Source: Medicago truncatula (lineage: Eukaryota; Streptophyta; Magnoliopsida; Fabales; Fabaceae). Taken from it: a stretch of 64,000 nt of DNA. The DNA lies in assembly GCF_003473485.1 (NCBI RefSeq), contig NC_053042.1, positions 29,871,262 through 29,935,261 on the forward strand, read 5' to 3'. The translations under genes were made by a program, and so were the position numbers. Below are positions 1-11,440 of the stretch, in pieces (the first letter of the stretch is position 1; every line of letters begins with the position of its first letter). A model generated the notes under the pieces. That model made no database searches. It was not told the origin of the DNA and worked only from the letters and a program-made list of their open reading frames with translations.

Positions 1-344
1 TTCTCTTCCAAAAGCTCTCAAACCGCTGAGCACAAGACATTGTCATGAAAAAAAAGTCTCCAACTCCTCTAATATTTGTTTCACATCTCTACTATCAAAG
101 AAAACGAAAAAGACAAACATCCAAGTCATAACAAATTTGAAAGCTAACCAACTAAAAAAAAAAATCAGTCCCTGCCGTGGAGTACAGATAAACTTAACCT
201 CTAATTCTTAGATTGCACAGGAAAATATATTATGCAAGCAGCTACTGTAATAAACGCAACGCAAAACCTTGGAAAATTTACCAAATGTATTAAAAGAACA
301 AGAAATATATGAAGGATTTCCCACGCATGGATTGTAAATGATAC

Positions 345-3300
345 CTTGACAACTGCTGAATAAACAATCACTCTATATTTGGCGTAGTCATGGTAGATAA
401 GGGGAGCTTCAATGAAGTATGACACAGAGTGTGTAAAATAATCAGGAGATACATATCCTATCACAAGAGGCCTTTCAGGATCTTTTGAGTTGTCCCATGA
501 TGTAAATTGTTGATATAGCCTCCTAAATCGCAAACCCCAATCCCTGAAAGGAAATGTTATTTTGATAAGACTGAAATCTAATTGTCATTCTACTTTTTCA
601 CATAAAGCAAATTGCGGCGGATAAAAATACTATGGCTAACAAAATTTAGCAATTGAAACTGCAACCAGTTATAAACCATGCATTTCATTGATCACATAAA
701 AACGTTACTTGTGGAGACAACATGAAGAAAAATATACTTCTAAATATAAAGCAAGATTATGGCTTATGCTTACATAAGCCGACATTGTGATTTAAAAGAA
801 GAAAGGTATGGCTTATGTATGCCATACAACCATTCGTTTTTTAATAGGCAGCTGGTAAAGAGAAGTATTTTTCTTTTAACCATTTTTTACTTATTTTCTT
901 CTTAACCATCACCATAAACAACATTATCAACAGGCACAGCTAATGAAAAAAACACAAATTATGTCTCTCTTGCGCCGCACACACCCTCCCCCACCACCAC
1001 CGTGTAGATACAGGATAAGTATTTTTATTTTGTCATCCCAGGAAGTTATACTACATGTCACCAAACAATTAAGATAAAACAATGAAGTTGGTCCGGAAAT
1101 CAATTAAAGTTCTATTTTCTCTCACCACACAGTAAAATTATATGCTATGTCATAAAATTTAAAGAAAGGAATCAATGAAGTTGATAAAACATTATAGATA
1201 GTTAACTCGGTAAAATGCAACTAATAATACAGATAGAAGTACAAAAGTTCGTAGGAGAAAGCTGCTACCTGTGAGCTTCAAAAAGTTTGTCATCATTTCC
1301 TTCATCTATGTAGTTCATTGCAAGCAAGCGGTTCTGCGCATTAAGGTACGTTAGAATTCAACTGCTTTAGAAAAAACAAAATTTCTATCATCTACACTTT
1401 CTATCACAATCAATGTGAATATAAATATCAAATTTTCTAATGCTTAATTATTAGCAATATTAGTCACAAAGAAGAAAAAAGTATTAGCAATAGAGAGAAG
1501 CAAAACAAAATAAGAAGAAAACTTGATGTGAATTTAACATGACTCAGCCTACAGTTAAGTTTGTGTCCATGAAAGAAACACAGAACATTTCACAATGAGG
1601 GATGAAGATTGCACAAAGTTACTTACTCGACACTCAATATATAATCATGGTATACCCAAATATACATATATATGGAGAGAGGGGGGGAGGAAGGAGTGAG
1701 ACAGAGAGAAGCCTTAAGTTGCTTATTGTATAAGTGTGTGAAAATGAAAGTCTAGGCACATAAGAGACCAAAATTACAATACAAATTTAAGCGACAATTT
1801 TAAGAGGTTATGTGGTGCTTAAGTCATTTATTTATAAGCCCTTGCTAAGTAGGGTCATCTGTGATTAACTCCATATTTGGACTTTTAGTTATTGGCTTAA
1901 GCTTTTAGAAGAGTTATTCCTCTGTTGTAAAAAGCGGCCGTGCCGGCCGCTATAGCGCAGTGGAATAATCTCGACCACCGCGTCTGGCCGCATCGGCGCG
2001 TCAGAAGTGAAAAGCGGTCTAAGCAGACCGCAATGCAGTGGTGCGATGCGGGTCAAACGCGGCTCAAAGCGGTGCATCATCCTTTTTTGCAGTCAAAATG
2101 AAGGAGAAGAAGTGAAAGAATGAGTAGAGATCTGCTGTTCACTTCAATATCAGTTAGAGTGGCATGATTTTCCCGTCAGCTTGCACAACAGAGTAATTGT
2201 TGAAGGATCAAGAGAAATCCTAACCAAAAATAGAAATAATGTTCTTCAAAAGTTAACATACCAATACGGTCTCTCTAAACAACTCCACTGTATCCGGTGC
2301 AACTTTTAAGAAATAATGACAGTTTCATATTCTTTCTATACACATTCTATATGAACAATGACTAGACAGATGTACGTAGAATCTTTGGAAAATTTCACAC
2401 AAGTTAACAAGAACAGGACATTCAACCATAGTGCACCAGACCTGGCCAGCATTTCGAGAGTCGGGATCAATCTTGAGACATTGTTCATAAGCATTAATTG
2501 CAAGAGCAATATCACCAGCATCCCTGTAAAGAACTCCTGCATAACAAGAATAGAAAAAATGAAGTGTACCATAAAACAAATGTAAGGGTTTCAACTGGGC
2601 ACCTTAAAATAAATCATATTTGTAAACATATACAAAGAGAAACAAAGTTTTCATAAAATCTTCAGACAAAGGAAGGATACCATACAGAAGTTTCTGTGCA
2701 AAGAATGGAAACACAATTACTTGATTTTTATTTTAAATGCATGGAACATTTAATAGTGTATTACTACAGCAACTTTTGCCATCCTTCCCTAGCAGAACAT
2801 AAGCTCTGTAACCAGTTTTTTGGCCAATATCTTTGAATATTTCTACTTATAAAACTATTCAATAGACTTTTACTGTTTTAGCAAAACTAGTCTATTAAAA
2901 AAGAGACAGCAAACATGATTTTCACAATGACCAAACAACTAATGTATCAGAATGGATAAAAAAAAAAAAATACCTAGGTTATTGTATGCTTCTGCATATG
3001 TCGGATTTGCAACGATAGCTTTCTCAATCATACTTGCAGCAGCATCCATCTTGCCCTGGAGAAATTAGAGAAGATAATTAAATTAGCAACTGAAGACATT
3101 TGATCAACTTCAAAATTCAAAAATCGAACAATGCTTACCTGGACAGTGTATACAACACCAAGGTTATTTAATGACTGAGAAAAGTTCGGTTTGATTGACA
3201 AAGCAAGCTGCAATACCAAAAAAATGCTGCTATCAAAAATCTATGCAATCCAATGAACCCATCAAGGGTTGAAACAACTGACACAATTGTCATTACCTGG

Positions 3301-6300
3301 TAGCATTCTACAGCTTTATCAAGGTTGTCACGATCTTTATATATAACGCCTAGATTGTTACAAGCTTCCGCACAATGTGGATTGAAATGGAAGGCAAGTT
3401 CATAGAACACAATAGCCTGAGTAGTATAGAAAGATTTTCCAAAGCGGCAATTAATACTACATTAAAGCTGTATCTTAATATATTACATGCAGGTGCATTA
3501 TGCGAGAAATATACACATATGTGCGTGCAAGACATACCATATCAAACTTAAGCATCTCACCATAAGCAACCCCAAGATTATACATAGCATCAGCATAATG
3601 CCAATTATAATACAAAGCTTTCTTATAAAATGCCACACCACGGTTGATGTCACCCTCCAGTTTAACCTATATATGAAAAGAAACCCTGATCTCTGTTAGC
3701 AAGAAAAAATGATCGAGTTGTCAATGCATCTCATTGCACATGAGGAATAGAAAGAAAGAAAGGTACACGTGAAAAACTATAGACAATAAATAATTAGAGA
3801 ACATTGATTCACAAACACAAACCACACTACCTCACGTCTCATGTCAGAAGAGTTTTCCTAAAATTTGTTCCTAGAGGGACATTGCACTACTACTCGTGTT
3901 GATAATACCATTGCACTATTATTACCTAGAAGCCATCATTTCAATTATATTACCATTATACTATTATTCATGTTTATAATAGAAGTATTTCAATTTCATG
4001 ATTTTCATCTTAAAAACAAAGATAGAGGACGTCATACATGAGTACAATATCAATAAAATTGCTAAAAGCTGTTCAAAAATATAAAATATAAAATTGCTAA
4101 AAAAAAATAGCACTGCTTGTATCACCTTTGTTCCCAAATCTGTCAAAGCTATAGCCATATTATTTTTGGCAATCTCGAAGTTAGGTGAAACAGCTAAACA
4201 CCTGCCACAAAACAGTAATTGATCATGAACGCTTACAGCATACGTCCGGTCATTAAGTGCATGTTTCTATTAGATTAAAGTCCATTTGTTTGTGCTTCTT
4301 CTAAAGAAAATGTGTTCTTTTAAAGTTAGAAGGTATCTCTAAAAAAATTATGACAATTATGTTAATTGAAAAAAATAAACTTCAAGAAAGTCTTTTCATC
4401 CTTTTCTTAAAAGCTAAAAATAGTAGCGCTATTTGGTTTGAGAATACATTATCTGTTTACATTTCTGTATTTTCCTTTTAATAACTAAACTGCCCTCTTG
4501 TTTTCACTTTTTATGTTTTCAAAGATTTTACATGAAAGAACTGTTTTCACTGTTCCCAGTAAAAATTTGGGAAACAAGAATCAGAATGAAAATAAGGACA
4601 GTTTAGCAGTAAAAATACTCAAACCAAACAACCCTGTTTCTTCCAAAAAAAAAATAGTATTATTATAGAATCCCCTTTTTAAGCTAAGACAAGCAAGCTT
4701 AAAAAATGTTCTACAACAAAACTTTACAAGTGCTTTTTTTCAAATATTATTATATCTACCTTCTAAGAAAAGCACTAAATTAGCTTTTTGACATTGTTTT
4801 CATTTTTCTTACTGAAAAACATGATTTTATATACAATTTTCACTCGTCTTCTAGTTAAAATACAGAGAAAAACCCTTAATTTTTAGGGAAAAACATTGTT
4901 TCCCAAAAGCTCTCTTGATAATATTTTGATTATAAGCTACTTTGAACACAAAATAAGCTAATCGTTATACACTAAACAAAAACAAACAAAAAAACTGCAA
5001 GCATGACTTGGCTTGTCAAGAGAAGTGCAAGCCTTAGATATATCTTGTACCTCTCATAACAAGTAATAGCCGCTTCCAAATCCCCTCGATTTTTATAAAT
5101 GACACCCATGTTGCAATATGCTTCAGCATACATAGGCCTCTCTGATGCAGCTTTTTCATAGAAACTCAGGGCCATGTCATATTGCATCATTTCCGAATAG
5201 ACCACGCCAAGGTTATAGTATGCTGGCTGCAAGGACAGATAGAAAGAAAAAACATTCATATTATGCAGGTAAAAGGCTGATTTTACTAATTATTTAAAAT
5301 TGATTTAATAAAAAGGAAAAATGCAGGAAAAGGATTGAGGTAGAATTACCGCATAATGTTGATCTATTTTGAGAGCTTCAAAATATTTTTGAATACCCTC
5401 CTGAGTGTTTCCTGCAAGCTTTATGTTGGTACCGATATCCGTTAGAACAATGGCTAAGCATTCAGCAGCTGCTTTGTATGTAGGATCCACCTGTAACGCC
5501 TTTTGATATGACTGCTCCAAGAAAATCAGTTGATTATCAGCGATAGCTTCTATTAGAATCATCCATCATATGTCTACATTCAATGAATCATGTATATGCA
5601 GTAATTGGGATATTGTGTCTTCATATATACTATATTTATCTTAGTGTATAGTTGAGATGCTTCCTCTTTCTTGACAACTAGAACGCAAATTGTTAGCATA
5701 CTTCTGAAATCAACTAGTATCGGAATATTTTCTTTGGTTACAGCTATCATGGGAGTATGCGTAAGTGTATAACAAGGTAAACTGTCAAACTTTGTGGTAC
5801 GGACAAGGACAAATGTGACACTAAGGAAATCTACATTGAGCTATGCATACCTAATAATGCCCTAACCAAGGCTTTGCGATTTTACTTGGGATAGGGAAGA
5901 AGAGTCGAGATTTGAAATCACAGAATCATAACACAGATAGCAAGATCCTACTGAAAAATATTAAAATATATTTTAATATAAAAATGATATAATTAGTTAA
6001 TGGATATTAATATAATGAAATTCAAGAATGCAGACATTTATTTTGTAGTTGTTTAATTATTAATATTTTAATGGGCTAAAATTTCTTTTATATTTAATAA
6101 TGATTATGAAAAGGAAAAAAATTATCTTTAAGGGAAAAGGTGAGACATCAGTTGAAAATATTTATAGACAAGTATAAGATCAGAGGGGCGATATGGAGGG
6201 CCACAATGGTTAGGAATAGGAACCCAGAAATCAAATTGAAAAGAAAGAAGAATTTTATTGACAGAATGAGAATACTTTTACAAAATAGGAACCAAGAGCG

Positions 6301-9300
6301 ATCCCTCCTCCAAGGGTCTCCCTTTCTGAGCCACTAAATTACCAATTACTAAATGTTCAAAATACTTTTCCCTCTATCCTTTTATCCTCCTATTTATACA
6401 AATATTCCTCAAAGTAACTGTTTGCTACTTGAACTCCCTTTTATTTTATGTCCTAACAATACACCCCCTAGAAAAGAACCTTGTCCTCAAGGTTGCAATA
6501 TACTAAATTCCAGCATGTTTAATAGTTGATGAAAAAATAAAACTTTCCCCTGAGATCCCACTGTTGTGAAGTTGATAAGCCAGCTGGGTGCAAAGGGGTA
6601 CAAAATTCTTTTTGAATCCGATCAATCTGCAATTTCCTGTAGTAGTTGCCAAACCACTGTTGTTTCCAATGATGATAAATCTTTCCCAAACACCATAGAG
6701 GCAAGTTCAACTTGGCAGTGAACTTGGTGAACAACCTGGTCAGTAAATAAAAGGTGTTATGGAAACATGAGCATGTCGCCCGATTATGAATTGGGCTAGA
6801 TGTGCCTTGGATTAGGCCCAACGAATGTTGGTCTTCAATTAGGATAGCTTAAGAACGGCATATTGGGACCATCAGCATATTGGGACTTACCCATGAAATA
6901 TAAAAATAAACCCAACTTGCACAATACCCATTTTTCCCCTCTTTGTTTGTTCTCCCCAAAACCTCCAAGAACGGCTTTGGGTCGGACAGTTTTGGTTGTG
7001 ATTCTTGTTTCTCTTCTTCAGTCATCATTTCAGCCAGCTCCAAGTTTTGACTTCCGTCTCGATCTTGACAAACGGGTCATCTCCATATTCTACAATCGTA
7101 CCATGATTTCTGCTTTTTTCTTATTTTTCCAGCATTGTTTTCAGTGGTGATATAATTTTAGCCTTGTTTCTTGCCTTGATGACACCCAAGCCAATGGAAT
7201 GGTCCACATCACCCTTCTGCCTTGCCCAAGAACAAGATTCTTAGTGGCTATCTGCTTCAGAAATGTTTTTCTGTTGCTGTGACAAGGTCTTCTCTCGAGA
7301 AGGTTTTACCTCCAACTTGTTCGACTCATCATCGTGTATCTGCACCCGTTGACCATCAACTTCTTAGTTATGCCAATCCCTCGACACTCTTCTTGATCAA
7401 AGGGGTTGCAGTCTCTGCTCTTTCTTGGTCGCAGCCAAAATTCTCCCTTTTCAGCGCATGCTTCAGCATTTCCTTAAGCTCAACAAGGCTCTCCATGGGA
7501 GGAGGACTTGGTCAACCGTGACTGTTAGCTCCATTCAAGACAGCCGCAGAATTTTCCTTTGCTCAAGCTCGCGATTTCATCTTCTCTCCTCCAGAGGTTT
7601 TCCCTTCTAGAACAGAGTCGCTGCTTTATTACTCTATGTTTTTCCATCTATCCTTGCATATACTCCTATTTATACAAATATTTTTCCAAATAACTAACTA
7701 GTTGCTCTAACTACTCTAACTCTAGTTCCCTTTCATTCTATATCTTAACAAAAATTAAGCCCATCAAGTTTCATAGACAAGACTCAAAAAAAAAAATTTA
7801 TCATAGATAAGAAAAAGCATTCATAAGCAATATCATTGATTGCGGATGGGAGAGCACGGCGGAATGCCAAAAAAAACTATCATTTTACTGCTATTTTAAG
7901 CAGACATGCCCACCATAAAACACCCTGGTGCCATCTACTTCGTAAATTGGCAATGGTGGTTGTCAAAAAATCCACCACTGCAATCTGCCATGGCCGATAT
8001 TTGACAACACTAATCACGCGTACCTAGCCCAACAAGCACTGAAACAAGAGAAGAGTTTTGAAGAGTAAAACAGCAACCAGGGAGCAACAGGTGAATCTTG
8101 AACAAGAAGAAGAGCAACACCCAGCAGGAAGCTAGAACCTATGAGCTTGCAGGAGAGATTCAAGCAAGCTGTAACACAAGAGGGGCTGAGGTAGAGAAGC
8201 TAGTGGAAGAAACGCATGTGGCTGAAGCATCTGAAGAAAAATGCAAGAAGACGGCTGTGGGTGGTGCCTGCCGGTTGCATGAGGCGTAGGCTTGAGAAGA
8301 AATGAGAAATCGGGTTAGGATTCTGTTTTAGTCTAGCATGGGTTTTTAAAAAGTGGTGCGCGGAACCCAGCCTGAAAATAATTTATTTAAGTACCAACCA
8401 ATCCCATGAGCATACATAGAAATCTCGACCGATCCAACAAACTCAAGATTTTCCTGTGAATCAGGATCGCTCAAGGATGGAAAAATCATAAGAAAGTGCA
8501 ATCACACCAACCCCCACTTTTAACTACCATGACACTAACGATAAATAGCACTAAAAAATCAATTCGTGGTAGCATTATGTCTAATCCATTATGTTCCTAA
8601 ACATATCAAATAAAGTATGCTGGCAGTCTAAGTATATGCATTCCCCAGTCAAGAACTGCATGGAAGTTCTGAAAGAAAAGCAAGTTAGCAGATCTATTAT
8701 CCAGTAGCAATAATGCTGCATATGGGAAAATGAAACGTCTGTTGGTTAAGAAAGAGTGGGTAACGGGTTCCCCCTGTCTTTGTTTCTATTATATTCTATC
8801 TCATCCTATACCATTCTGTTCTTCAATATTATAGTGCAAATCCTCGAAGAAAATTCTTTGCTCGCTACATAGGTACTAAGGAACTGAATGGAAGTGGATA
8901 GGAAAAGATTCTCTACACTTGTATGTAAATCATGACTATGACTATTTCAGGTTCTTGATTTCAGTATGGACAAACATAATCAACACTGTATTGAACTCGT
9001 ATCAAGGGGACAAGCAATCAGGCACCATGATGGCTATGATATGTAGAATCTTCTCATTTAAATCTAAGTGGACAAACATATATCACTGCAAGGATTTACG
9101 AGGGAACCCCACATGATTTGATTGTATTAGGTTTTTATGTAATGTAACTTGCATATTTTCAATATTACAGTCAATAATGTATTGCCAGGATTTATGGGAG
9201 TCAATGCATAGTTGAATATATTAGATTCATAGGAAATAGTTCAACTCTTTATTGTTGTCTTGTAAAACTAAAATGTAATAATGTATCGATTCTTTTATGC

Positions 9301-10152
9301 ATATAAATATCAAGGATGCTGGCACCAAGTGCCCTTACTAAGTAATTCACAGAACTTCAATCTATTTTTTATCAGTCTGTTCAAAAAGTTTCCTATGTGT
9401 TCTACTGTTAAAAAAAGACTTTACAATCTACATTAATAAGCACATATTCAAGGCATAATCAGAAACCGATCATACTCATTAGAATCGTATTATATGCCTC
9501 ACTCAATCTAATATATAAAGCCTAGAAAATTATGTAAGATGGACGCAATCAAGAAATAAAATCTATAGTCACCACTAAGTCGGGTAAATACAGGGTTTAT
9601 ATAAGAATAAGAAAACTTTTCCATGTGGCAAAAGCACTGCTGTATCATCTACAAATGGAATTAGAAAACAAAAATACCATGCTATTTCATCATATATATA
9701 AAAAAATAAATTATATAGAAAAAACTAGTCATCTAGCATGTACATACCTCAGCCGCCTCCATCAAGCGACCTTCTTCTTTGTAAAGAATGCCACAATGTG
9801 TGAGAGCACAAGCATTCTGAGGATCCAACTTAACAGCTTCCGAAAAACTATCAAAAGCAAGCCTACCCATATTCTGCATCTGCAAGCATATCCCTTTTCC
9901 AATGAGAGCCTCTACATTTCCACCATCACTCTCCAAAACACGCTCATACAAAGCAAGAGAGTCCGTAAACTTGTTCCTCGAACGCAAAATGTTGGCGAAA
10001 GAAATATCGTCTTTCACTTCAGATCTTTTTTTCCCCGAAACAGTATCATCTCCACCAGCACTAACAGATGGTTCTTTCACTTTCAAAAAACCATTCTCTC
10101 CGCCTAACTCCTTTTCTTTTCCATTCCCATCATTTTCTTCCATCCAAGCCAT
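345..10152 (-). CDS. SPY: SPINDLY, TPR-type protein O-fucosyltransferase (5' part; runs off the left edge)
   Basis: SPINDLY is a nucleocytoplasmic O-fucosyltransferase, resembling O-GlcNAc transferases, that modifies DELLA and clock proteins and represses gibberellin signalling. Coding exons, read leftwards: 10152-9748, 5511-5350, 5226-5051, 4201-4126, 3666-3538, 3416-3297, 3207-3139, 3055-2974, 2536-2442, 1333-1269 and 543-345. Together they encode 526 residues in one frame; the full family protein is about 910-930. Residues 1-45 are a polar lead. About ten TPR units follow, with repeated motifs such as YYNLGVVYSEMMQYD, CNNLGVIYKDRDNLDKA and LNNLGVVYTVQ. From about residue 440 the catalytic region begins (RPLVIGYVSPDYFTHSVSYF). 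The ATG at 10152 lies just after a 3' splice site; a second Met is three codons later. Positions 1-344 are intron. The rest of the glycosyltransferase domain lies outside the window. No disruption is seen in the visible exons. Confidence 0.95.
1925..2090. repeat. GC-rich patch of short palindromes in a SPY intron
   Basis: Strikingly GC- and CpG-rich sequence sits inside an AT-rich intron. It holds AGCGGCCG-TGC-CGGCCGCT (8-nt arms) and GCGGTCT-AAGC-AGACCGC (7-nt arms), plus several GCGG/CCGC motifs. It is probably the remnant of a GC-rich DNA transposon end. No coding function is apparent. Confidence 0.5.
4432..4635. mobile_element. MITE-like fold-back in a SPY intron
   Basis: The left end contains TTTGGTTTGAGAATA and the reverse complement of the right end contains TTTGGTTTGAGTATT. 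Further in, TAACTAAACTGCCCT on the left is matched by TGCTAAACTGTCCTT in the reverse complement of the right. This is an imperfect inverted-repeat element of about 200 bp. The target duplication is not clear. Confidence 0.5.
6207..7750 (-). mobile_element. Decayed, shortened LTR retrotransposon in the large SPY intron
   Basis: Read on the minus strand, related LTR-like ends begin TGTTAAGATATAGAATG at 7750 and TGTTAGGACATAAAATA at 6458. Each carries a TATAAATAGGAG box in the same relative place. The second copy follows a purine-rich tract (CTAGGGGGTGT), as expected for a polypurine tract, and runs to about 6207. The 1.2-kb interior has a gag-like stretch near 7200-7530 and a pol-end-like stretch near 6500-6830 with the 'GAGGACAAGGTTC' sequence common at the end of Ty3/gypsy pol. 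The element is far too short to be whole, has many breaks, and its LTRs differ noticeably, so it is old. No target duplication was confirmed. Confidence 0.6.
7751..9747. other. Remainder of the 4.2-kb SPY intron
   Basis: This is the 5' part of the long intron between coding exons 1 and 2. Positions 7840-8340 are less AT-rich than the surroundings and look like decayed transposon sequence, but I could not assign a family. From 8400 to 9740 I see AT-rich intron without recognisable genes; apparent short ORFs there lack any family signature. Confidence 0.4.
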
Positions 10153-10269
10153 CTTAATCACACTTTCCTACCCACAAACAAAAACATTTTTCACAAAGTT
10201 ATAATCTTGCACTCTTATCAACACAATGCCAATGACCAAAAAGACTGGAAGATAGCCATTTTGGCTGAT

Positions 10270-10359
10270 GAATGTGTGAGGCGTTGTCATTATAGTCTCT
10301 TGAGGGAGTTTGCGATTTCGATACATTCAGGAACTATAATGACAGCACCTCGCACATTC
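10270..10359. repeat. Hairpin-forming inverted repeat in the SPY leader intron
   Basis: Two 27-nt arms, 10270-10296 and 10333-10359, are reverse complements with about three mismatches, separated by a 36-nt loop. The arm begins GAATGTGTGAGGCGTTGTC. The size is compatible with a short fold-back element or a miRNA-like stem. I do not recognise a known miRNA. Confidence 0.75.
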
Positions 10360-10455
10360 AAAGAGACCAAAATCGTCGAAAAAAATCCAATTTTCATAGT
10401 AACTCCAATACTAATTAATACTAAATACAAACAACCACAACAATACATATAAATA

Positions 10456-10628
10456 AAAGGGTCGCGCTAACAAGAACTCTAAGGACACTAATTAATAAAG
10501 CTAAAAGTATAAATTTTGCGCCCGAAACAATAAATTTTAAACTTTTATAAAGTTAAATCCGAAATTTTCAATACAAAAATTTTATATTTATTAACTTAAA
10601 CAATGCCCTGAGAGCACTCATTGCACTT
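10456..10628. mobile_element. Probable decayed MITE in the SPY leader intron
   Basis: The left end (GGGTCGCGCTAACAAG) and the reverse complement of the right end (GTGCAATGAGTGCTCTCAGG) resemble a common legume MITE that I recall, bounded by 'GGGTC.TGCTAAC...GCCCT..GGCACT'. The interior is AT-rich and noncoding. Terminal repeats are only partly conserved and no target duplication was identified. Confidence 0.45.
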
Positions 10629-10754
10629 TTCAAAATAAAATACCAAAAAATGAATATGAAATTCATCCAAAAAAAAATAGAAAAACTAAAACCCTAGGAA
10701 GTACGGAAAAAAAAGTAAATAAATGAAATTGAAAACTAGGGTTTGGGAACTTAC

Positions 10755-10975
10755 GAGAAGGTTCTAGAAAGTTGTTGTTGGTGTTGTTGAAGTGGAGGTG
10801 GAGAGAAGGTGAAGATGAAAGGAAGAGTGGAAGTTTTCCTCCGGTGAAGAGTGGTGGTGGTGGTGGCTGAGATGCTCTTCTTCCTCTCCGGTGACGGCGT
10901 TTGGAGGATGAGTCCACACACTACCTGAGACTGTTTCGTTGATTACAACATCGGAATTGGATGGACGCAAAGTGA
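10755..10975 (-). other. SPY: SPY 5' untranslated first exon
   Basis: The antisense sequence here is CT/CAC-rich, as plant leaders often are, and ends in a good donor (CTTCTC|GTAAG) at 10755/10754. The matching acceptor at 10168-10170 lies 15 nt before the SPY start codon, which implies a leader intron of about 590 nt. The upstream limit is a guess, since no clear TATA box is seen. One ATG occurs in the leader at 10951, followed by a single codon and a stop, so it could act as a minimal upstream ORF if transcription starts beyond it. Confidence 0.6.
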
Positions 10976-11440
10976 CAACGCAGGCTTTTTCTTAGCTTGC
11001 TTTACTTTACTTCGCCCCCTTTTATCATACCACCATTATTAATCAACTAAAGTGTAAATTTTAAGCTATGTTTTTTTTATCAAATTTTAGTTTTGTCAAT
11101 TTTAAATTGTAATAAATTTTATTTATTTTTTGAGAGATAACAAATTATATTTATTTTTAATAATAAATATAATAAATAAATAAATAATTATATTTTTTAA
11201 TAATATCAACAATATAATATTTTTATAGCTGACTTTTTTGTTAAACCTCTTGATTCTTGTGGACGAAAATCATGATTTGGATCGAATTATTCAAATTTGA
11301 GGTTGACTTAGAGTTTGATTTCAAAATAATATATCTATAACCAATATCTCAAGCCAATTGAAGACCACTTCAAATTGTTGTGAGCTCACTAATAAATCAT
11401 ATGTTTATCTTGTTGGACCTACGAAGATGGTTTGTCTGGT
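10976..11440. other. SPY upstream/promoter region
   Basis: AT-rich sequence upstream of SPY on the minus strand. I see no gene and no clear TATA element. The stretch ends where the repeat-derived block begins. Confidence 0.4.

Noticed and set aside
8098-8289. Charged 63-codon frame (KKSNTQQEARTYELAGE) as a small peptide gene
   Set aside because: It is inside the large SPY intron within repeat-like sequence, with no family match or conservation evidence.
9625-10107. Plus-strand 160-codon open frame
   Set aside because: It is the antisense of SPY exon 2 and adjoining intron; the minus strand has the TPR protein with proper splice sites.
10663-10970. Minus-strand open frames in the SPY leader, as an alternative N-terminus or long uORF
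   Set aside because: They begin at non-ATG codons, and the leader exon splices to an exon with its own well-placed ATG and family-like N-terminus.
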